The notes: a model not told the origin generated them from the sequence alone. Positions 25,912-35,179 are shown, counted from the stretch's first letter. The stretch: DNA of 64,000 bases from Betaproteobacteria bacterium (GCA_020354125.1 CP070643.1:3448020-3512019), one strand, 5' to 3'. Program-made: numbers and translations.

Positions 25912-27090
25912 ATGGCTGAGGCTGTAATCGTTTCCACCGCACGCACACCGTTGTGCAAGAGCTGGCGTGGTGCAATGAACATGACTCACGGCGCAAAACT
26001 GGGTGCGCATGCAGCCAAGGCGGCGGTACACCGCGCCGGACTCGATGTCAGTGAGATTGAGGATGTGATCATGGGCTGCGCCAATCCCGAAGGCGCGACT
26101 GGTAGCAACATTGCACGGCAAATTGCCATTCGTGCCGGGATGCCGGTGTCTGTCTCCGGAATGACGGTCAACCGCTTCTGCTCGTCCGGCCTGCAAACGG
26201 TGGCGCTCGCTTCGCAGCGAATCATGTCCGGCGAAGAAGGTATTTACGTCGCTGGTGGTGTCGAATCGATCTCCTGCGTCCAGAACGAAATGAACAAGCA
26301 CATGCTTGAAGATGAATGGCTGCATCGCCACAAGCCGGAAATTTATTGGCCAATGCTGGCGACAGCGGAAAATGTCGCCAAGCGCTACGACATCTCCCGC
26401 GAACTGCAGGATCGTTATGGCGTCGATAGTCAGAACAAGGCAGAAAAGGCGCGCGCTGAAGGCAAGTTCGACGATGAGATCGTTCCGATTACCACCAAAA
26501 TGAAAATCGTCGACAAGGAAACGGCGCAGGAATCGATCAAGGAAGTGACCGTGTCGAAGGACGAAGGTATTCGCCCCGGCACCAATTACGAAGCAGTCTC
26601 GCAGATCAAACCGGCAATTGAAGGTGGTGTCATTGCTGCCGGCAATGCCAGCCAGTTCTCCGATGGTGCTTCGGCACAGGTGGTGATGAGTGACAAGATG
26701 GCGGCCAGCAAGAACTTGACACCAATGGGGGTGTTTCGCGGATTCGCCGTTGCCGGCCTCGAACCTGACGAAATGGGCATCGGCCCGGTCTATGCAGTTC
26801 CGAAGCTGCTCCAACGTGTTGGCATGAAGGTCGAAGACATAGACTTGTGGGAACTCAACGAAGCGTTCGCCGTGCAGGTGATCTATTGCCGGGACAAGCT
26901 CGGCATTCCGAATGACCGGCTGAACGTTAATGGTGGCGCCATCGCGCTTGGCCACCCTTACGGCGTCAGCGGAAGCCGCCTCGTCGGACACGCTTTAATC
27001 GAAGGCAAGCGCCGCGGCGCCAAGAACGTCGTCGTTACCATGTGTATCGGCGGCGGCATGGGTGCCGCCGGCCTGTTTGAGGTGGTTTAG
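25912..27090 (+). CDS. acetyl-CoA C-acyltransferase (thiolase)
   Basis: 392 residues. The nucleophile is Cys90 in '[11 protein letters not shown]', with His348 in 'GHPYGVSG' and Cys378 in '[10 protein letters not shown]', so the catalytic set is complete. It cleaves 3-ketoacyl-CoA with CoA to give acetyl-CoA and a shortened acyl-CoA. It is co-transcribed with the upstream hydratase/dehydrogenase (27 bp, ribosome-binding site GGGAGGA). The pair corresponds to FadB/FadA in function, though I do not assert orthology. Confidence 0.95.
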   Translation: MAEAVIVSTARTPLCKSWRGAMNMTHGAKLGAHAAKAAVHRAGLDVSEIEDVIMGCANPEGATGSNIARQIAIRAGMPVSVSGMTVNRFCSSGLQTVALASQRIMSGEEGIYVAGGVESISCVQNEMNKHMLEDEWLHRHKPEIYWPMLATAENVAKRYDISRELQDRYGVDSQNKAEKARAEGKFDDEIVPITTKMKIVDKETAQESIKEVTVSKDEGIRPGTNYEAVSQIKPAIEGGVIAAGNASQFSDGASAQVVMSDKMAASKNLTPMGVFRGFAVAGLEPDEMGIGPVYAVPKLLQRVGMKVEDIDLWELNEAFAVQVIYCRDKLGIPNDRLNVNGGAIALGHPYGVSGSRLVGHALIEGKRRGAKNVVVTMCIGGGMGAAGLFEVV

Positions 27091-27103
27091 TCTATTTCCC
27101 GTC

Positions 27104-27128
27104 GGAGCCGCGGTTACACCGCGGCTCC
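27104..27128. other. perfect 11-bp hairpin after the thiolase gene
   Basis: GGAGCCGCGGT TAC ACCGCGGCTCC lies 14 bp after the thiolase stop. The stem is perfect but no T run follows. It could be a Rho-dependent end, an mRNA-stabilising hairpin or part of the repeat element beginning at 27138. Confidence 0.6.
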
Positions 27129-27137
27129 CTACCAAGC

Positions 27138-27353
27138 GCTTACCGCTGAGTTCGCGGAGGACGCCGAGGAAAAGCAACGACAATTACAACGCGGCGCGCG
27201 ACGGGCTGTTGTTTGCAGTGCACTTTGCCAGTGCTGTACCACCGCGAACACCGATGACTCGACGATTCTGCTGGTCTTGGCGTGTTGGCTGTGATGTTTT
27301 TTGCTCTGAGGGTTTCCTCCGCGCCCTCTGCGTCCTTCGCGGTGAGAGGTTTA
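27138..27353. repeat. intergenic segment bounded by inverted copies of a dispersed repeat
   Basis: The left end (27138-27173, GCTTACCGCTGAGTTCGCGG and onward to GACGCCGAGGAAA) is an imperfect inverted copy of the right end (27312-27353, TTTCCTCCGCGCCCTCTGCG and onward to GGTGAGAGGTTTA). The right end also matches 21773-21815. The 140 bp between have no gene. It fills most of the 305-bp thiolase to acyl-CoA-dehydrogenase gap. Confidence 0.6.
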
Positions 27354-27395
27354 CTTTGGCTTAAGTTGAAGGTGCTCCATTTCTGATCGATTGAT

Positions 27396-29201
27396 ATGCA
27401 GTCAAAGATTCTCAATCCACGCGATATCAGCTTCATTCTCTATGAACTGCTCGACATCGAATCGGTGACCGCATGGCCGCGGTTTGCCGAGCACGGTCGC
27501 GAGACTTTCGACGCAGCGCTGGAAACTGCAAGCAAGATTGCCGCGGAAAAGTTTGCGCCACACAACCGAAAGGCGGATCTGAACGAGCCGACTTTTGATG
27601 GCAAGCGCGTGAGCATGATTCCGGAAGTCGGCGAGGCGCTGCGTGCGTTCAACGATGCCGGGTTCCTTTCGGCGACGCAGGATTTCGACGACAATGGCAT
27701 GCAGCTGCCGTGGACTGTCGCCCAGGCCTGTCTGGCGTGGTTTCATGCAGCCAATATTTCCACCGCAGCGTATCCGTTCCTGTCGATTGCGAACGGCAAT
27801 CTCATGGAGGTATTCGGCAGCGAGCAACAAAAGGCGCGTTATCTTCCCGGTCTGCGCTCGGGGCGCTTCTCCGGCACCATGTGCTTGTCTGAGACGCAAG
27901 CCGGGTCCTCGCTGTCCGATATTCGCTGTAGTGCGGTGAAACAAAAAGATGGCAGCTATCGATTGCGCGGTAGCAAGATGTGGATTTCGGCAGGCGAGCA
28001 CGAACTGTCGGAGAACATCATTCATCTGGTACTGGCGCGTATTGAAGGCGCGCCCCCGGGTGTCAAAGGCATCTCGCTATTTATCGTTCCGAAGTTTCGT
28101 CTCAACAATGACGGCTCGATCGGTGAACGCAATGAAGTGGCACTGGCAGGGCTTAACCACAAGATGGGCTATCGCGGTACGACAAACTGCGTGCTCAGTT
28201 TCGGTGAAGGCGAGGGCGCCTGGGCAGAGCTGATCGGCGATCCTAATCGTGGACTGGCGTGCATGTTCCACATGATGAACGAGGCACGCATCGGCGTCGG
28301 CATGGGTGCCGCAGCACTTGGCTACACGGGTTATTTGCACGCGCTTGCTTACGCTCGCGAACGGCCCCAAGGTCGCTTGCCGGGTGCCAAGGACCCGACG
28401 CAACCACAGTTACCGATCGTAGAGCATGCTGACGTGCGCCGCATGCTGCTTGCGCAGAAAGCCTTTGCTGAAGGGGCTCTGGCGTTATGTCTGATCTGCG
28501 CGCGGCTGGTCGACGAAGAACACAGTCCTGATAAAGATGCACAAAGCGATGCCGCCTTGCTGCTCGAAATGATGACACCGATCGCCAAGGCCTGGCCTTC
28601 AGAGTTCTGTGTCGAGGCCAATAGCCTGGCGGTTCAGGTACACGGCGGCTATGGCTACACGCGAGAATTTCCTGTCGAGCAGTTCTACCGTGACAACAGA
28701 CTCAATCCAATTCACGAAGGCACCAACGGTATACAGAGTATCGATCTGCTCGGCCGCAAGGCCGGCATGCAGGATGGCGCGGCGATCCAGTTACTGGCAC
28801 GGGAAATTCACGCAACCGTGCGCGAAGCATCTAAATGCCAATCCGATGAGTTGCGCCAATGTGGCAAGTCCCTGCTCGAAGCGTTGGACTGCATTATGGA
28901 CGTGACACGTGACCTGTTGTGTGTGATTGACAGGGGAGAAACGGAGATCGCGCTGGCAAATTCGGCGGTGTACCTGAATCTTGTCGGGCACACTGTCATA
29001 GCCTGGGTCTGGTTGCGCCAAGCCCTGGTTGCGGTTAAACGACTGGGCGCCGAAACACCTGAAGAACGCGACTTCTATCAGGGCAAGCTGCAGGCCTGCA
29101 GTTATTTCTTTCGTTGGGAGCTTCCCAGAACGAAGCACTGGTTCGAGTTGCTGCACAGCCGCGACGCGACCTGCCTGGAAATGCAGGACAGGTGGTTCTA
29201 G
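27396..29201 (+). CDS. acyl-CoA dehydrogenase, DmdC-like
   Basis: 601 residues, the longer acyl-CoA dehydrogenase type with a C-terminal extension. FAD- and substrate-binding stretches are 'GTMCLSETQAGSSLSDI' and 'KMWISAGEH'. The catalytic Glu is at about 441 in 'NPIHEGTNGIQSIDLLGRK'. A further helical domain (about 460-600) follows, as in 3-(methylthio)propionyl-CoA dehydrogenase DmdC. It introduces the alpha-beta double bond in an acyl-CoA, the first beta-oxidation step. With the DmdB-like ligase it recalls DMSP-demethylation downstream chemistry, but no dmdA is visible, so a general fatty-acid role is as likely. Confidence 0.93.
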   Translation: MQSKILNPRDISFILYELLDIESVTAWPRFAEHGRETFDAALETASKIAAEKFAPHNRKADLNEPTFDGKRVSMIPEVGEALRAFNDAGFLSATQDFDDNGMQLPWTVAQACLAWFHAANISTAAYPFLSIANGNLMEVFGSEQQKARYLPGLRSGRFSGTMCLSETQAGSSLSDIRCSAVKQKDGSYRLRGSKMWISAGEHELSENIIHLVLARIEGAPPGVKGISLFIVPKFRLNNDGSIGERNEVALAGLNHKMGYRGTTNCVLSFGEGEGAWAELIGDPNRGLACMFHMMNEARIGVGMGAAALGYTGYLHALAYARERPQGRLPGAKDPTQPQLPIVEHADVRRMLLAQKAFAEGALALCLICARLVDEEHSPDKDAQSDAALLLEMMTPIAKAWPSEFCVEANSLAVQVHGGYGYTREFPVEQFYRDNRLNPIHEGTNGIQSIDLLGRKAGMQDGAAIQLLAREIHATVREASKCQSDELRQCGKSLLEALDCIMDVTRDLLCVIDRGETEIALANSAVYLNLVGHTVIAWVWLRQALVAVKRLGAETPEERDFYQGKLQACSYFFRWELPRTKHWFELLHSRDATCLEMQDRWF

Positions 29202-29285
29202 TATGGTCAGCAAAATGAGCGTGTCCTTATTGCTCGCCGCTGATCTGATTGGTCGCACTTCATGCCACCGGATGCGGTTACCAAA

Positions 29286-30581
29286 ATGAAACCAGGCGCC
29301 AATCTCGATCTTCTGATCGTGGGCGGCGGCATTGGTGGCGTCATCTGCCTTAAGTACGCAAAAGATGCAGGCCTGAACGTGCTTTTGCTTGAGAGCAAGG
29401 AGCGTATCGGCGGACTATGGCGTGACGTTCCTTTCTGGCAAGACATTCAGTTTCGCAAGGAAGACTGGGCGCTTGGCGAACTTCCGCTAGCCGGTGAAGA
29501 CCAGGCGAATATTCTTCGTAACATCGAGGCGTGGGCCGAGCATTTTGATCTCGTGCCCAACATTGTGCTCAATGCGACGGTTACGGATGCCAGGCGGCAT
29601 TCGAACGGATGGCGTGTGAGGACCGATGACGCCACTTACGAAACAAAGTGGCTCATAGCGGCGACCGGCGGGCACAATGACCCGGTCATACCGGAAGTCG
29701 AGCGCGAAGATGCATCGATCGTCGAATATCACTCATCTGCGCTGCGCGATCCCGAACAATTGAAAGGCAGGCGTGTCACTGTCGTTGGCGGCGGGGCATC
29801 CGCATACGATCTGCTGGACTTGTGTTTCGAGCACGACGCATCGAGCGTCTCGTGGATTTACCGTTCAACCAAGTGGATGCGTCCGACCCGGCAACGCAAG
29901 TACGATGGCATCGATATGCGATTGCTGTCGAGATACCAGATGCTCGGCCTGCCTGTTGCCATGATCAACAAGCTTGCCAACAAGGACCTGCGTATCCGAT
30001 ATCAGAAATCGGGAATTGCCGAGATCATGCCCGAAGGCAAGTTCGATATCAGTCGTGATCAACTCATTCCCGGCCGCTGGCGAATGATCAGGAACTTCGG
30101 TCAAATTGCGCGTTACCGCGGGGAAGTAAGAGCGGTTAATGGAAACACGATTACCGTGTCCAACGGTCAAAAGGTCGACTCGGATCTGCTGCTCTGGGGT
30201 ACTGGGTACCGGACGAATATGGACTATCTGGATGTCGAGGGGCTGAAGAGTACTGCGGGCCTCAACGACATGGCGAAACGGTGTTATTCGGCATTCCGTT
30301 CAATGGACGCAGACAATTTGTTCCTGCTGGCGCCCGGAGTGCTTGAAACGAATACGGCAACACCCTGGGCATATGCGCATGTTGCCAGGTCGATCATGTC
30401 GCATATCAAGGGCGTCCCGGTATTCATGGACTTGCCCCAGGCAGCAATGATTAACCATTACGACCTGGTCAAGATTCTCGCGCGTCGCGACAGCATTAAT
30501 TATCCCTTTGGCCGCTGGTATCTTAAGTACTTTTCGCTTGCGATGTTTCATCCCAAGCGCCGGCCATTACCTCTTCCATGA
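29286..30581 (+). CDS. FAD-dependent flavin monooxygenase-like oxidoreductase
   Basis: 431 residues from the ATG at 29286; an ATG eight codons earlier (29262) is an alternative. The FAD Rossmann motif is 'LIVGGGIGG', followed by 'LLESKERIGGLWRDV' typical of flavin-containing monooxygenases. A second NADP-type motif is 'VTVVGGGASAYDLLD'. A late 'LLWGTGYRTN' matches the ATG-containing FMO motif. It should oxygenate a soft nucleophile or ketone using NADPH and O2. It starts 84 bp after the acyl-CoA dehydrogenase and may extend that operon. Confidence 0.87.
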   Translation: MKPGANLDLLIVGGGIGGVICLKYAKDAGLNVLLLESKERIGGLWRDVPFWQDIQFRKEDWALGELPLAGEDQANILRNIEAWAEHFDLVPNIVLNATVTDARRHSNGWRVRTDDATYETKWLIAATGGHNDPVIPEVEREDASIVEYHSSALRDPEQLKGRRVTVVGGGASAYDLLDLCFEHDASSVSWIYRSTKWMRPTRQRKYDGIDMRLLSRYQMLGLPVAMINKLANKDLRIRYQKSGIAEIMPEGKFDISRDQLIPGRWRMIRNFGQIARYRGEVRAVNGNTITVSNGQKVDSDLLLWGTGYRTNMDYLDVEGLKSTAGLNDMAKRCYSAFRSMDADNLFLLAPGVLETNTATPWAYAHVARSIMSHIKGVPVFMDLPQAAMINHYDLVKILARRDSINYPFGRWYLKYFSLAMFHPKRRPLPLP

Positions 30582-30698
30582 AGTACTCATAGAAGCAACT
30601 CAAGCGTCGGTGTTTGTTGCGGCTTCTCCGGGCGGACGCGACCGCTCTCGATTCAAAGCGGTTATTTAACAACCTCGATCAAAATAGGACTCCTATCC

Positions 30699-31388
30699 AT
30701 GTCTAATCCAGTTTGCGCGATTGTCGGCATTGGGCCGAAGAATGGCGCCGCTTTCGCTCATCGATTTGATAATGCAGGGTACCGCATCGCGCTTTTGTCA
30801 CGCAGCACTGATTACAGCGGCGAGTTGGCAAGCAAACTTAGTGATGCTCGAGCTTACCAATGCGATGCGTCTGATTCGGCGTCGGTAAACGCCGCACTTG
30901 CCCAAGTAGAGAAGCAATTGGGCGAGGTTGACGTCCTGATCTATAACGCGGGAGGCGGCAGCTGGCAGACGGTGGAAGAGATCTCCCCGGAGGACTTCGA
31001 GCAGGGCTGGCGCGTGAATGCACTGGGCGCTTTGGTGGCCTCGCAGCGGGTGATTCCAGCGATGAAAAAGAAAGGCTCAGGAAACATCATCTTTGTCGGG
31101 GCCACAGCGTCGCTCAGAGGGCGCCCCAAGACCACCGGGTTCGCTTCGGCAAAGGCAGCGCAGAGAAGCCTTGCTCAATCGATGGCGAAGCACCTTGGAC
31201 CGCTCGGAATCCACGTCTCGCTCCTGGTAATTGACGGCTCAATTGCTTCGGCCGGATCTGCCAATGCCAAGCGAGGCGAGCAACTCGATCCGGGAGATAT
31301 CGCTGAATTGGCTCATTATGTGACGACACAGCCGCGCTCGGCCTGGTCTTTCGAAGTTGACGCACGGCCATCGAACGAATCCTGGTGA
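30699..31388 (+). CDS. SDR-fold protein lacking the catalytic tyrosine
   Basis: 229 residues with a short-chain dehydrogenase fold. The N-terminal 'CAIVGIGPKNGAAFA' is a divergent glycine-rich cofactor loop; 'IYNAGGGSW' and 'VGATASLRG' follow. The catalytic YxxxK is FASAK (Phe148, Lys152), so the proton-donating Tyr is absent. This form recurs in a subgroup of atypical SDRs whose enzymatic activity is uncertain. Its ATG follows a weak ribosome-binding site. It lies 117 bp downstream of the monooxygenase gene. Confidence 0.82.
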   Translation: MSNPVCAIVGIGPKNGAAFAHRFDNAGYRIALLSRSTDYSGELASKLSDARAYQCDASDSASVNAALAQVEKQLGEVDVLIYNAGGGSWQTVEEISPEDFEQGWRVNALGALVASQRVIPAMKKKGSGNIIFVGATASLRGRPKTTGFASAKAAQRSLAQSMAKHLGPLGIHVSLLVIDGSIASAGSANAKRGEQLDPGDIAELAHYVTTQPRSAWSFEVDARPSNESW

Positions 31389-31446
31389 GCTGCTCAGGTA
31401 GACTCTCGAGCTGGTGTGTATTAAATAGCGCGAAAGAACCTCAATC

Positions 31447-31953
31447 GTGGCAGCCGTTTGCACAAATGTAGAGTTTGCAACTGACTTAGACGCAGTCGAA
31501 ATCGCCGAACTCTCGCGACAGCACATTGAGTACGACCTTGGCTGGAAGTACAAACCATCTCGTATTCGCGAATCCATTCGTGACAGATCGAAGAACGTGG
31601 TGGTGGCTCGCGATGACCGCGCACTGGCCGGTTTCGGAATCATGACTTACCAGGATGATCATGCGAACCTGGATCTTCTAGCCGTGAAAAGCGCTTATCG
31701 TCGTCGGGGAGTTGGAAAACAAGTCGTCCTGTGGCTCGAACAAGTCGCTCTGACTGCAGGTATAACGAACGTTTTCGTGCAAGTCAGAAAAACGAATCTT
31801 GGCGCTATCGGGTTCTACGAGACGCTGGGCTACCATGTTGTAGACGTGGCAACGGGCTACTATCAAAGGCGCGAGTCTGCCGTCTTTATGTGCAAGGGGA
31901 TCGGTCGAATGATCGGCAGTGTCCAAAGGTTTGATGAGAAAGGCTGCCAATAG
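31447..31953 (+). CDS. GNAT family N-acetyltransferase
   Basis: 168 residues from a GTG. The acetyl-CoA loop is 'VKSAYRRRGVGKQVVLWLEQ' (about 80-99) with the R-R-x-G-x-G pattern. 'AIGFYETLGY' is the conserved C-terminal motif B. It acetylates an unknown amine, either a protein N-terminus such as RimI substrates or a small molecule. It is followed by an imperfect hairpin-prone region (31985-32088) that weakly resembles an integron attC site. Confidence 0.85.
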   Translation: MAAVCTNVEFATDLDAVEIAELSRQHIEYDLGWKYKPSRIRESIRDRSKNVVVARDDRALAGFGIMTYQDDHANLDLLAVKSAYRRRGVGKQVVLWLEQVALTAGITNVFVQVRKTNLGAIGFYETLGYHVVDVATGYYQRRESAVFMCKGIGRMIGSVQRFDEKGCQ

Positions 31954-31984
31954 ATCATGAAGATGAAAAACCAGTAACCTGTAT

Positions 31985-32088
31985 TAGCTAACGCCCGCAT
32001 TCGCGTGTGTTGCCAAAAAAGCCGTGTATCTCAAAGTATTCAGAGGCAATGTCAACGCGGGACGCAAAACTCCAATATGCGTTATCCC
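31985..32088. other. imperfect palindromic segment with AAC/GTT ends
   Basis: TAACGC (31989-31994) pairs with GCGTTA (32079-32084). Inside, CGCGT pairs with ACGCG and TTGCC with GGCAA, leaving a central loop of about 30 nt. Size and layering resemble an integron attC site after a GNAT cassette gene. The flanking consensus positions RYYYAAC and GTTRRRY are only partly met, so this is tentative. Confidence 0.25.
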
Positions 32089-32117
32089 TAGACACATGAT
32101 AGAAACGGAATAAGAGA

Positions 32118-32744
32118 ATGAAAAGATCGTTTCCCAAACCGTTCTACAGATGGCGCCCGCATCCCTGGCATGGTCTTGAGCTTGGGCCCGAGCCGCCGCG
32201 CATCGTGCATGCGTTTATCGAGATTTGCCCGTTTGATCTGGTCAAGTACGAGGTGGACAAAACCACCGGCTACCTGCGTGTGGACAGGCCGCACAGGACT
32301 TCCTCCCAGCATCCGACCTTGTATGGATTCATTCCGAAAACGTTCTGCGGCGACAAGGTCGGCGCACTGATGAAGGACGCCGAGCGTGGCGATGGCGACC
32401 CGCTGGATATTTGCGTGCTGAGTGAGCGGCCCATATCAAAAACCGAGATATTGCTCAATGCACGAGTTGTCGGCGGGCTTCCGATGTTGGATCACGGTGA
32501 AGCGGACGACAAGATCATCGCTGTCCTTGAAAAGGATCCTCTTTGGGCGTCTGTAGATGACATCAGTGATTTGGCGCCGGCATTGATTGAACGACTGCGG
32601 CATTACTTCATGACTTACAAGCTGATGCCGGGCGAGGAAAGCAAGGTCTCCATTGGCCCGGCCTATGGCTACGAACATGCAAAACGCGTCATTCAGGCGG
32701 CAATTGACGACTACGAGGATGAGTTCGGGTCTGACGCTCGCTGA
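32118..32744 (+). CDS. ppa: inorganic pyrophosphatase (family I)
   Basis: 208 residues. It hydrolyses pyrophosphate in the cytoplasm. The family I active site is '[14 protein letters not shown]' (about 95-108), with three metal-binding Asp residues. Upstream Lys/Glu/Arg residues lie in '[15 protein letters not shown]', the Tyr is in '[10 protein letters not shown]', and '[14 protein letters not shown]' carries the later Asp and Lys. It is longer than the E. coli enzyme by about 30 residues, mainly at the N-terminus. No operon partner is evident; the downstream gap contains an 18-bp repeat array. Confidence 0.92.
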   Translation: MKRSFPKPFYRWRPHPWHGLELGPEPPRIVHAFIEICPFDLVKYEVDKTTGYLRVDRPHRTSSQHPTLYGFIPKTFCGDKVGALMKDAERGDGDPLDICVLSERPISKTEILLNARVVGGLPMLDHGEADDKIIAVLEKDPLWASVDDISDLAPALIERLRHYFMTYKLMPGEESKVSIGPAYGYEHAKRVIQAAIDDYEDEFGSDAR

Positions 32745-33077
32745 CCACTGCTCAACACGTGGCGTGGCGCTCTGCGTGGCGCCCCATACATTCTGAAGCT
32801 CGCCAAACGCTGTAACGCGCAAACCGGCACGCGCATCCATTCCCATCGCATCAACGGGGCACATTTATTGCACCCATACTGCCGTCCCGCCTCCTTGTGA
32901 TGGAGGCGTTGATCGGTGGTGCTCGAGATCAAACTGGTGCTCGAGATCAAACTGGTGCTCGAGATCAAACTGGTGCTCGAGATCAAGCTGGTGGCCAAGA
33001 CAAGCGCCTAGGACCCCCATCACGATCACGCCCAATTCTGAGGCCCGACGCCGCGTCACACTGCAAATGGGGACCTC
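32745..33077. other. intergenic region between ppa and the DUF3592 gene
   Basis: 333 bp with no supported gene. The only feature is the 18-bp tandem array at 32918-32989. Reading frames across it give regular hexapeptide repeats (for example 'LEHQFD') purely because the unit length is a multiple of three, and I do not call them as genes. Confidence 0.6.
32918..32989 (+). repeat. 18-bp tandem repeat array, 4 near-identical units
   Basis: GGTGCTCGAGATCAAACT occurs three times identically (32918, 32936, 32954), then once as GGTGCTCGAGATCAAGCT (32972). A decayed fifth unit, GGTGGCCAAGACAAGCGC, follows. It is the youngest-looking array in the window and contains a CTCGAG palindrome in each unit. 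Confidence 0.95.
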
Positions 33078-34976
33078 ATGCGCGTACTGCGAGCACTGCC
33101 AGCCCTGATTTTCGGACTGATGTTTGCCGGCGGCGGGCTGTTCTTCCTGTCCCAATTGGCGCTTCCGATGTGGCAGGACTGGCGGGCCATGCGAGACTGG
33201 CAGCCGGCATACGCAATGCTGCGGTCGGTATCCGGAAGCGAGAATGAGACGAAAGCCAGCTACCAGTACGAGTTTGACGGGGTTGGCTACAGCGGCGACC
33301 GAATCTACGTCTCATCCTTTAACGACAACATCGGTCCTTACCACAAGAACTTGCTTGCCAAGCTGAGACAGCATCAGCGTAACGGTGAGTCTGTGCCGGT
33401 ATGGGTCAATCCGCAGGATCCGGGACAAGCCGTAATCGATCGCAACATGCGCTGGGGTCTGTTCGCCCTGATGAGCGCTTTCTGTTCAGTGTTTGTGCTG
33501 ATCGGTTTGCTGGTCGCGTATGCGGGTATTCGTTCAGCCGGCAAGAAGCCGGGCTCCGGGCGGCCATCGCTTTCCGCACTGCGCCGCGAATGGAAGCAGA
33601 AGAACAGCGATCCGCAGTTCACCATGAGTTTTCTCGAATACGCGCAGCAGCGGGCCGCGGAGTTCGATGAGCAGGAAAAGAGCATGGCGCCGCAACTCGA
33701 TTGGCACCTGCGCAAAGGATGGGGCACATCGACAATTCGCTCCGAAGCCAAGAGCGGGCTGATTGCGATCTGGGGGTTCGCCGTTTTCTGGAATGCGATC
33801 AGCTGGCCACTCATTCTGGTTTTGCCCAAAGAGCTTGCCAAGGAGAACTACCCGGCCTTGTTTACCCTGGCGTTCCCGCTGGTCGGCCTGTTTTTGCTTT
33901 ACCAGGCTCTGCGCAAGTTGCACGAGTACCGTCGATTCGGGGTAGTGACATTCGAGATGGACCCTTACCCTGGTTCAATTGGCGGCCATGTCGGTGGACA
34001 AGTTCGCGTCTCTCGTCTCGATTACGGAACCGCAACGTATTCGACATCGAAGTTATTGGTTCGCCTCGAGTGTGTGTACTCCTATATTTCCGGCAGCGGC
34101 AAGAACCGTTCTCGTCGGGAAGATGTCAAGTGGGCGGAGGAAGGCGCGCCACACATCGAAAGCTCAATTCAGGGTATCAGGCTGAGCTTCCATTTCAATG
34201 TGCCGGAGAATCTGCCGGCAGCAGATGTGGAGCAAACCGGTGCTTATCACTTCTGGCGCCTGAGCATAAAGGCGGACATTCCTGGTGTTGACCTCGATCG
34301 TCAGTTCAATATACCGGTGTTCAAAAGGGCTGAAACAACAAGCAGTGTCCGCGAAGACATCAGTGCGCAAGTCGCAGAGAAGAAGGAGCAGAAGTCGGAA
34401 GCCGCCAGGCAATCAATCGAGCAAGGCAAATTTGATTTGCCCGGTCTTTCGCGCGCGATGCGGATCAGTGATTACGGCGGCGAGATCAGAATGGCGTTTC
34501 CGATGTTTCGCAACAAAGTGTTGTCGGTGTTTGCAGCCGTTTTTGCCGGTGGCTTTGGATTCGCGAGTTACCAGATGTTCTTGATGGTGCTCAAGGGCGG
34601 GGTTATGGGCGTATTCATCGGCCTGTTTAGTGTGCCGTTCGTCCTGGTAGCCATCGTTGCCTCACTCGCCACCATTTACCTGCCGCTCAACAATCTGCGG
34701 GTACGCATTGCCCGCAACGAGATCACTGTGTTGCGGCGGTTGTTGTTCATCCCTGTTTTCTATCGCCGGTTGAGTGTCACGGATGTGTCCCATCTCACGA
34801 TCAAGAGCACAGGCAGCACCGGTCAGGGGGTGAACAAGGTGGGCCATTTCAAGGTCCTCGCGCACGACAGATACGGCAAGAAAGTAACACTCGCAGAAGA
34901 CATCGACGGTGAGGCTGTTGCCGGGCATTTTCGTGATTATCTCGCTCGGCGTTTGAACGTTGAAGTGCGCAAGTGA
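33078..34976 (+). CDS. DUF3592 domain-containing membrane protein
   Basis: 632 residues. An N-terminal helix (about 5-30) leads to a DUF3592 region ('ASYQYEFDGVGYSGDRIYV', then 'VPVWVNPQDPGQAVIDR') and another helix (about 130-155). Two helices follow around 230-275, a soluble beta-rich domain lies at about 290-440, and a final helix pair is near 480-530. It is probably an inner-membrane protein with large soluble segments. Function is unknown. The ATG follows a weak ribosome-binding site after the repeat-bearing gap. Confidence 0.8.
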   Translation: MRVLRALPALIFGLMFAGGGLFFLSQLALPMWQDWRAMRDWQPAYAMLRSVSGSENETKASYQYEFDGVGYSGDRIYVSSFNDNIGPYHKNLLAKLRQHQRNGESVPVWVNPQDPGQAVIDRNMRWGLFALMSAFCSVFVLIGLLVAYAGIRSAGKKPGSGRPSLSALRREWKQKNSDPQFTMSFLEYAQQRAAEFDEQEKSMAPQLDWHLRKGWGTSTIRSEAKSGLIAIWGFAVFWNAISWPLILVLPKELAKENYPALFTLAFPLVGLFLLYQALRKLHEYRRFGVVTFEMDPYPGSIGGHVGGQVRVSRLDYGTATYSTSKLLVRLECVYSYISGSGKNRSRREDVKWAEEGAPHIESSIQGIRLSFHFNVPENLPAADVEQTGAYHFWRLSIKADIPGVDLDRQFNIPVFKRAETTSSVREDISAQVAEKKEQKSEAARQSIEQGKFDLPGLSRAMRISDYGGEIRMAFPMFRNKVLSVFAAVFAGGFGFASYQMFLMVLKGGVMGVFIGLFSVPFVLVAIVASLATIYLPLNNLRVRIARNEITVLRRLLFIPVFYRRLSVTDVSHLTIKSTGSTGQGVNKVGHFKVLAHDRYGKKVTLAEDIDGEAVAGHFRDYLARRLNVEVRK

Positions 34977-35179
34977 CCAAAATAATCTGTCGTGTTTGGC
35001 ATTTTCGTTATGCCTGCCTATATCTCCTATATCTGCAGTATTTGAGTGTCAGGCGTTGAGGCCATACAAATTGGGGGAGTTATCCAGAGAATGTTATCCG
35101 ACACCGTGTCATGTTAGTTGGCACTTTTGCAACATAAATCACGTTATATGTTTAACAAGAATGAATCAAAGGAGGAGGA

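Noticed and set aside
25630-26991. A 453-codon minus-strand frame across the hydratase/dehydrogenase and thiolase genes.
   Set aside because: Antisense to two clear enzymes with complete catalytic motifs; its sequence has no recognisable domain.
32711-32998. Minus-strand frame giving a repetitive 'STSLIS' protein over the 18-bp array.
   Set aside because: The periodic peptide follows automatically from an 18-bp DNA repeat being a multiple of three; no start signal or homology.
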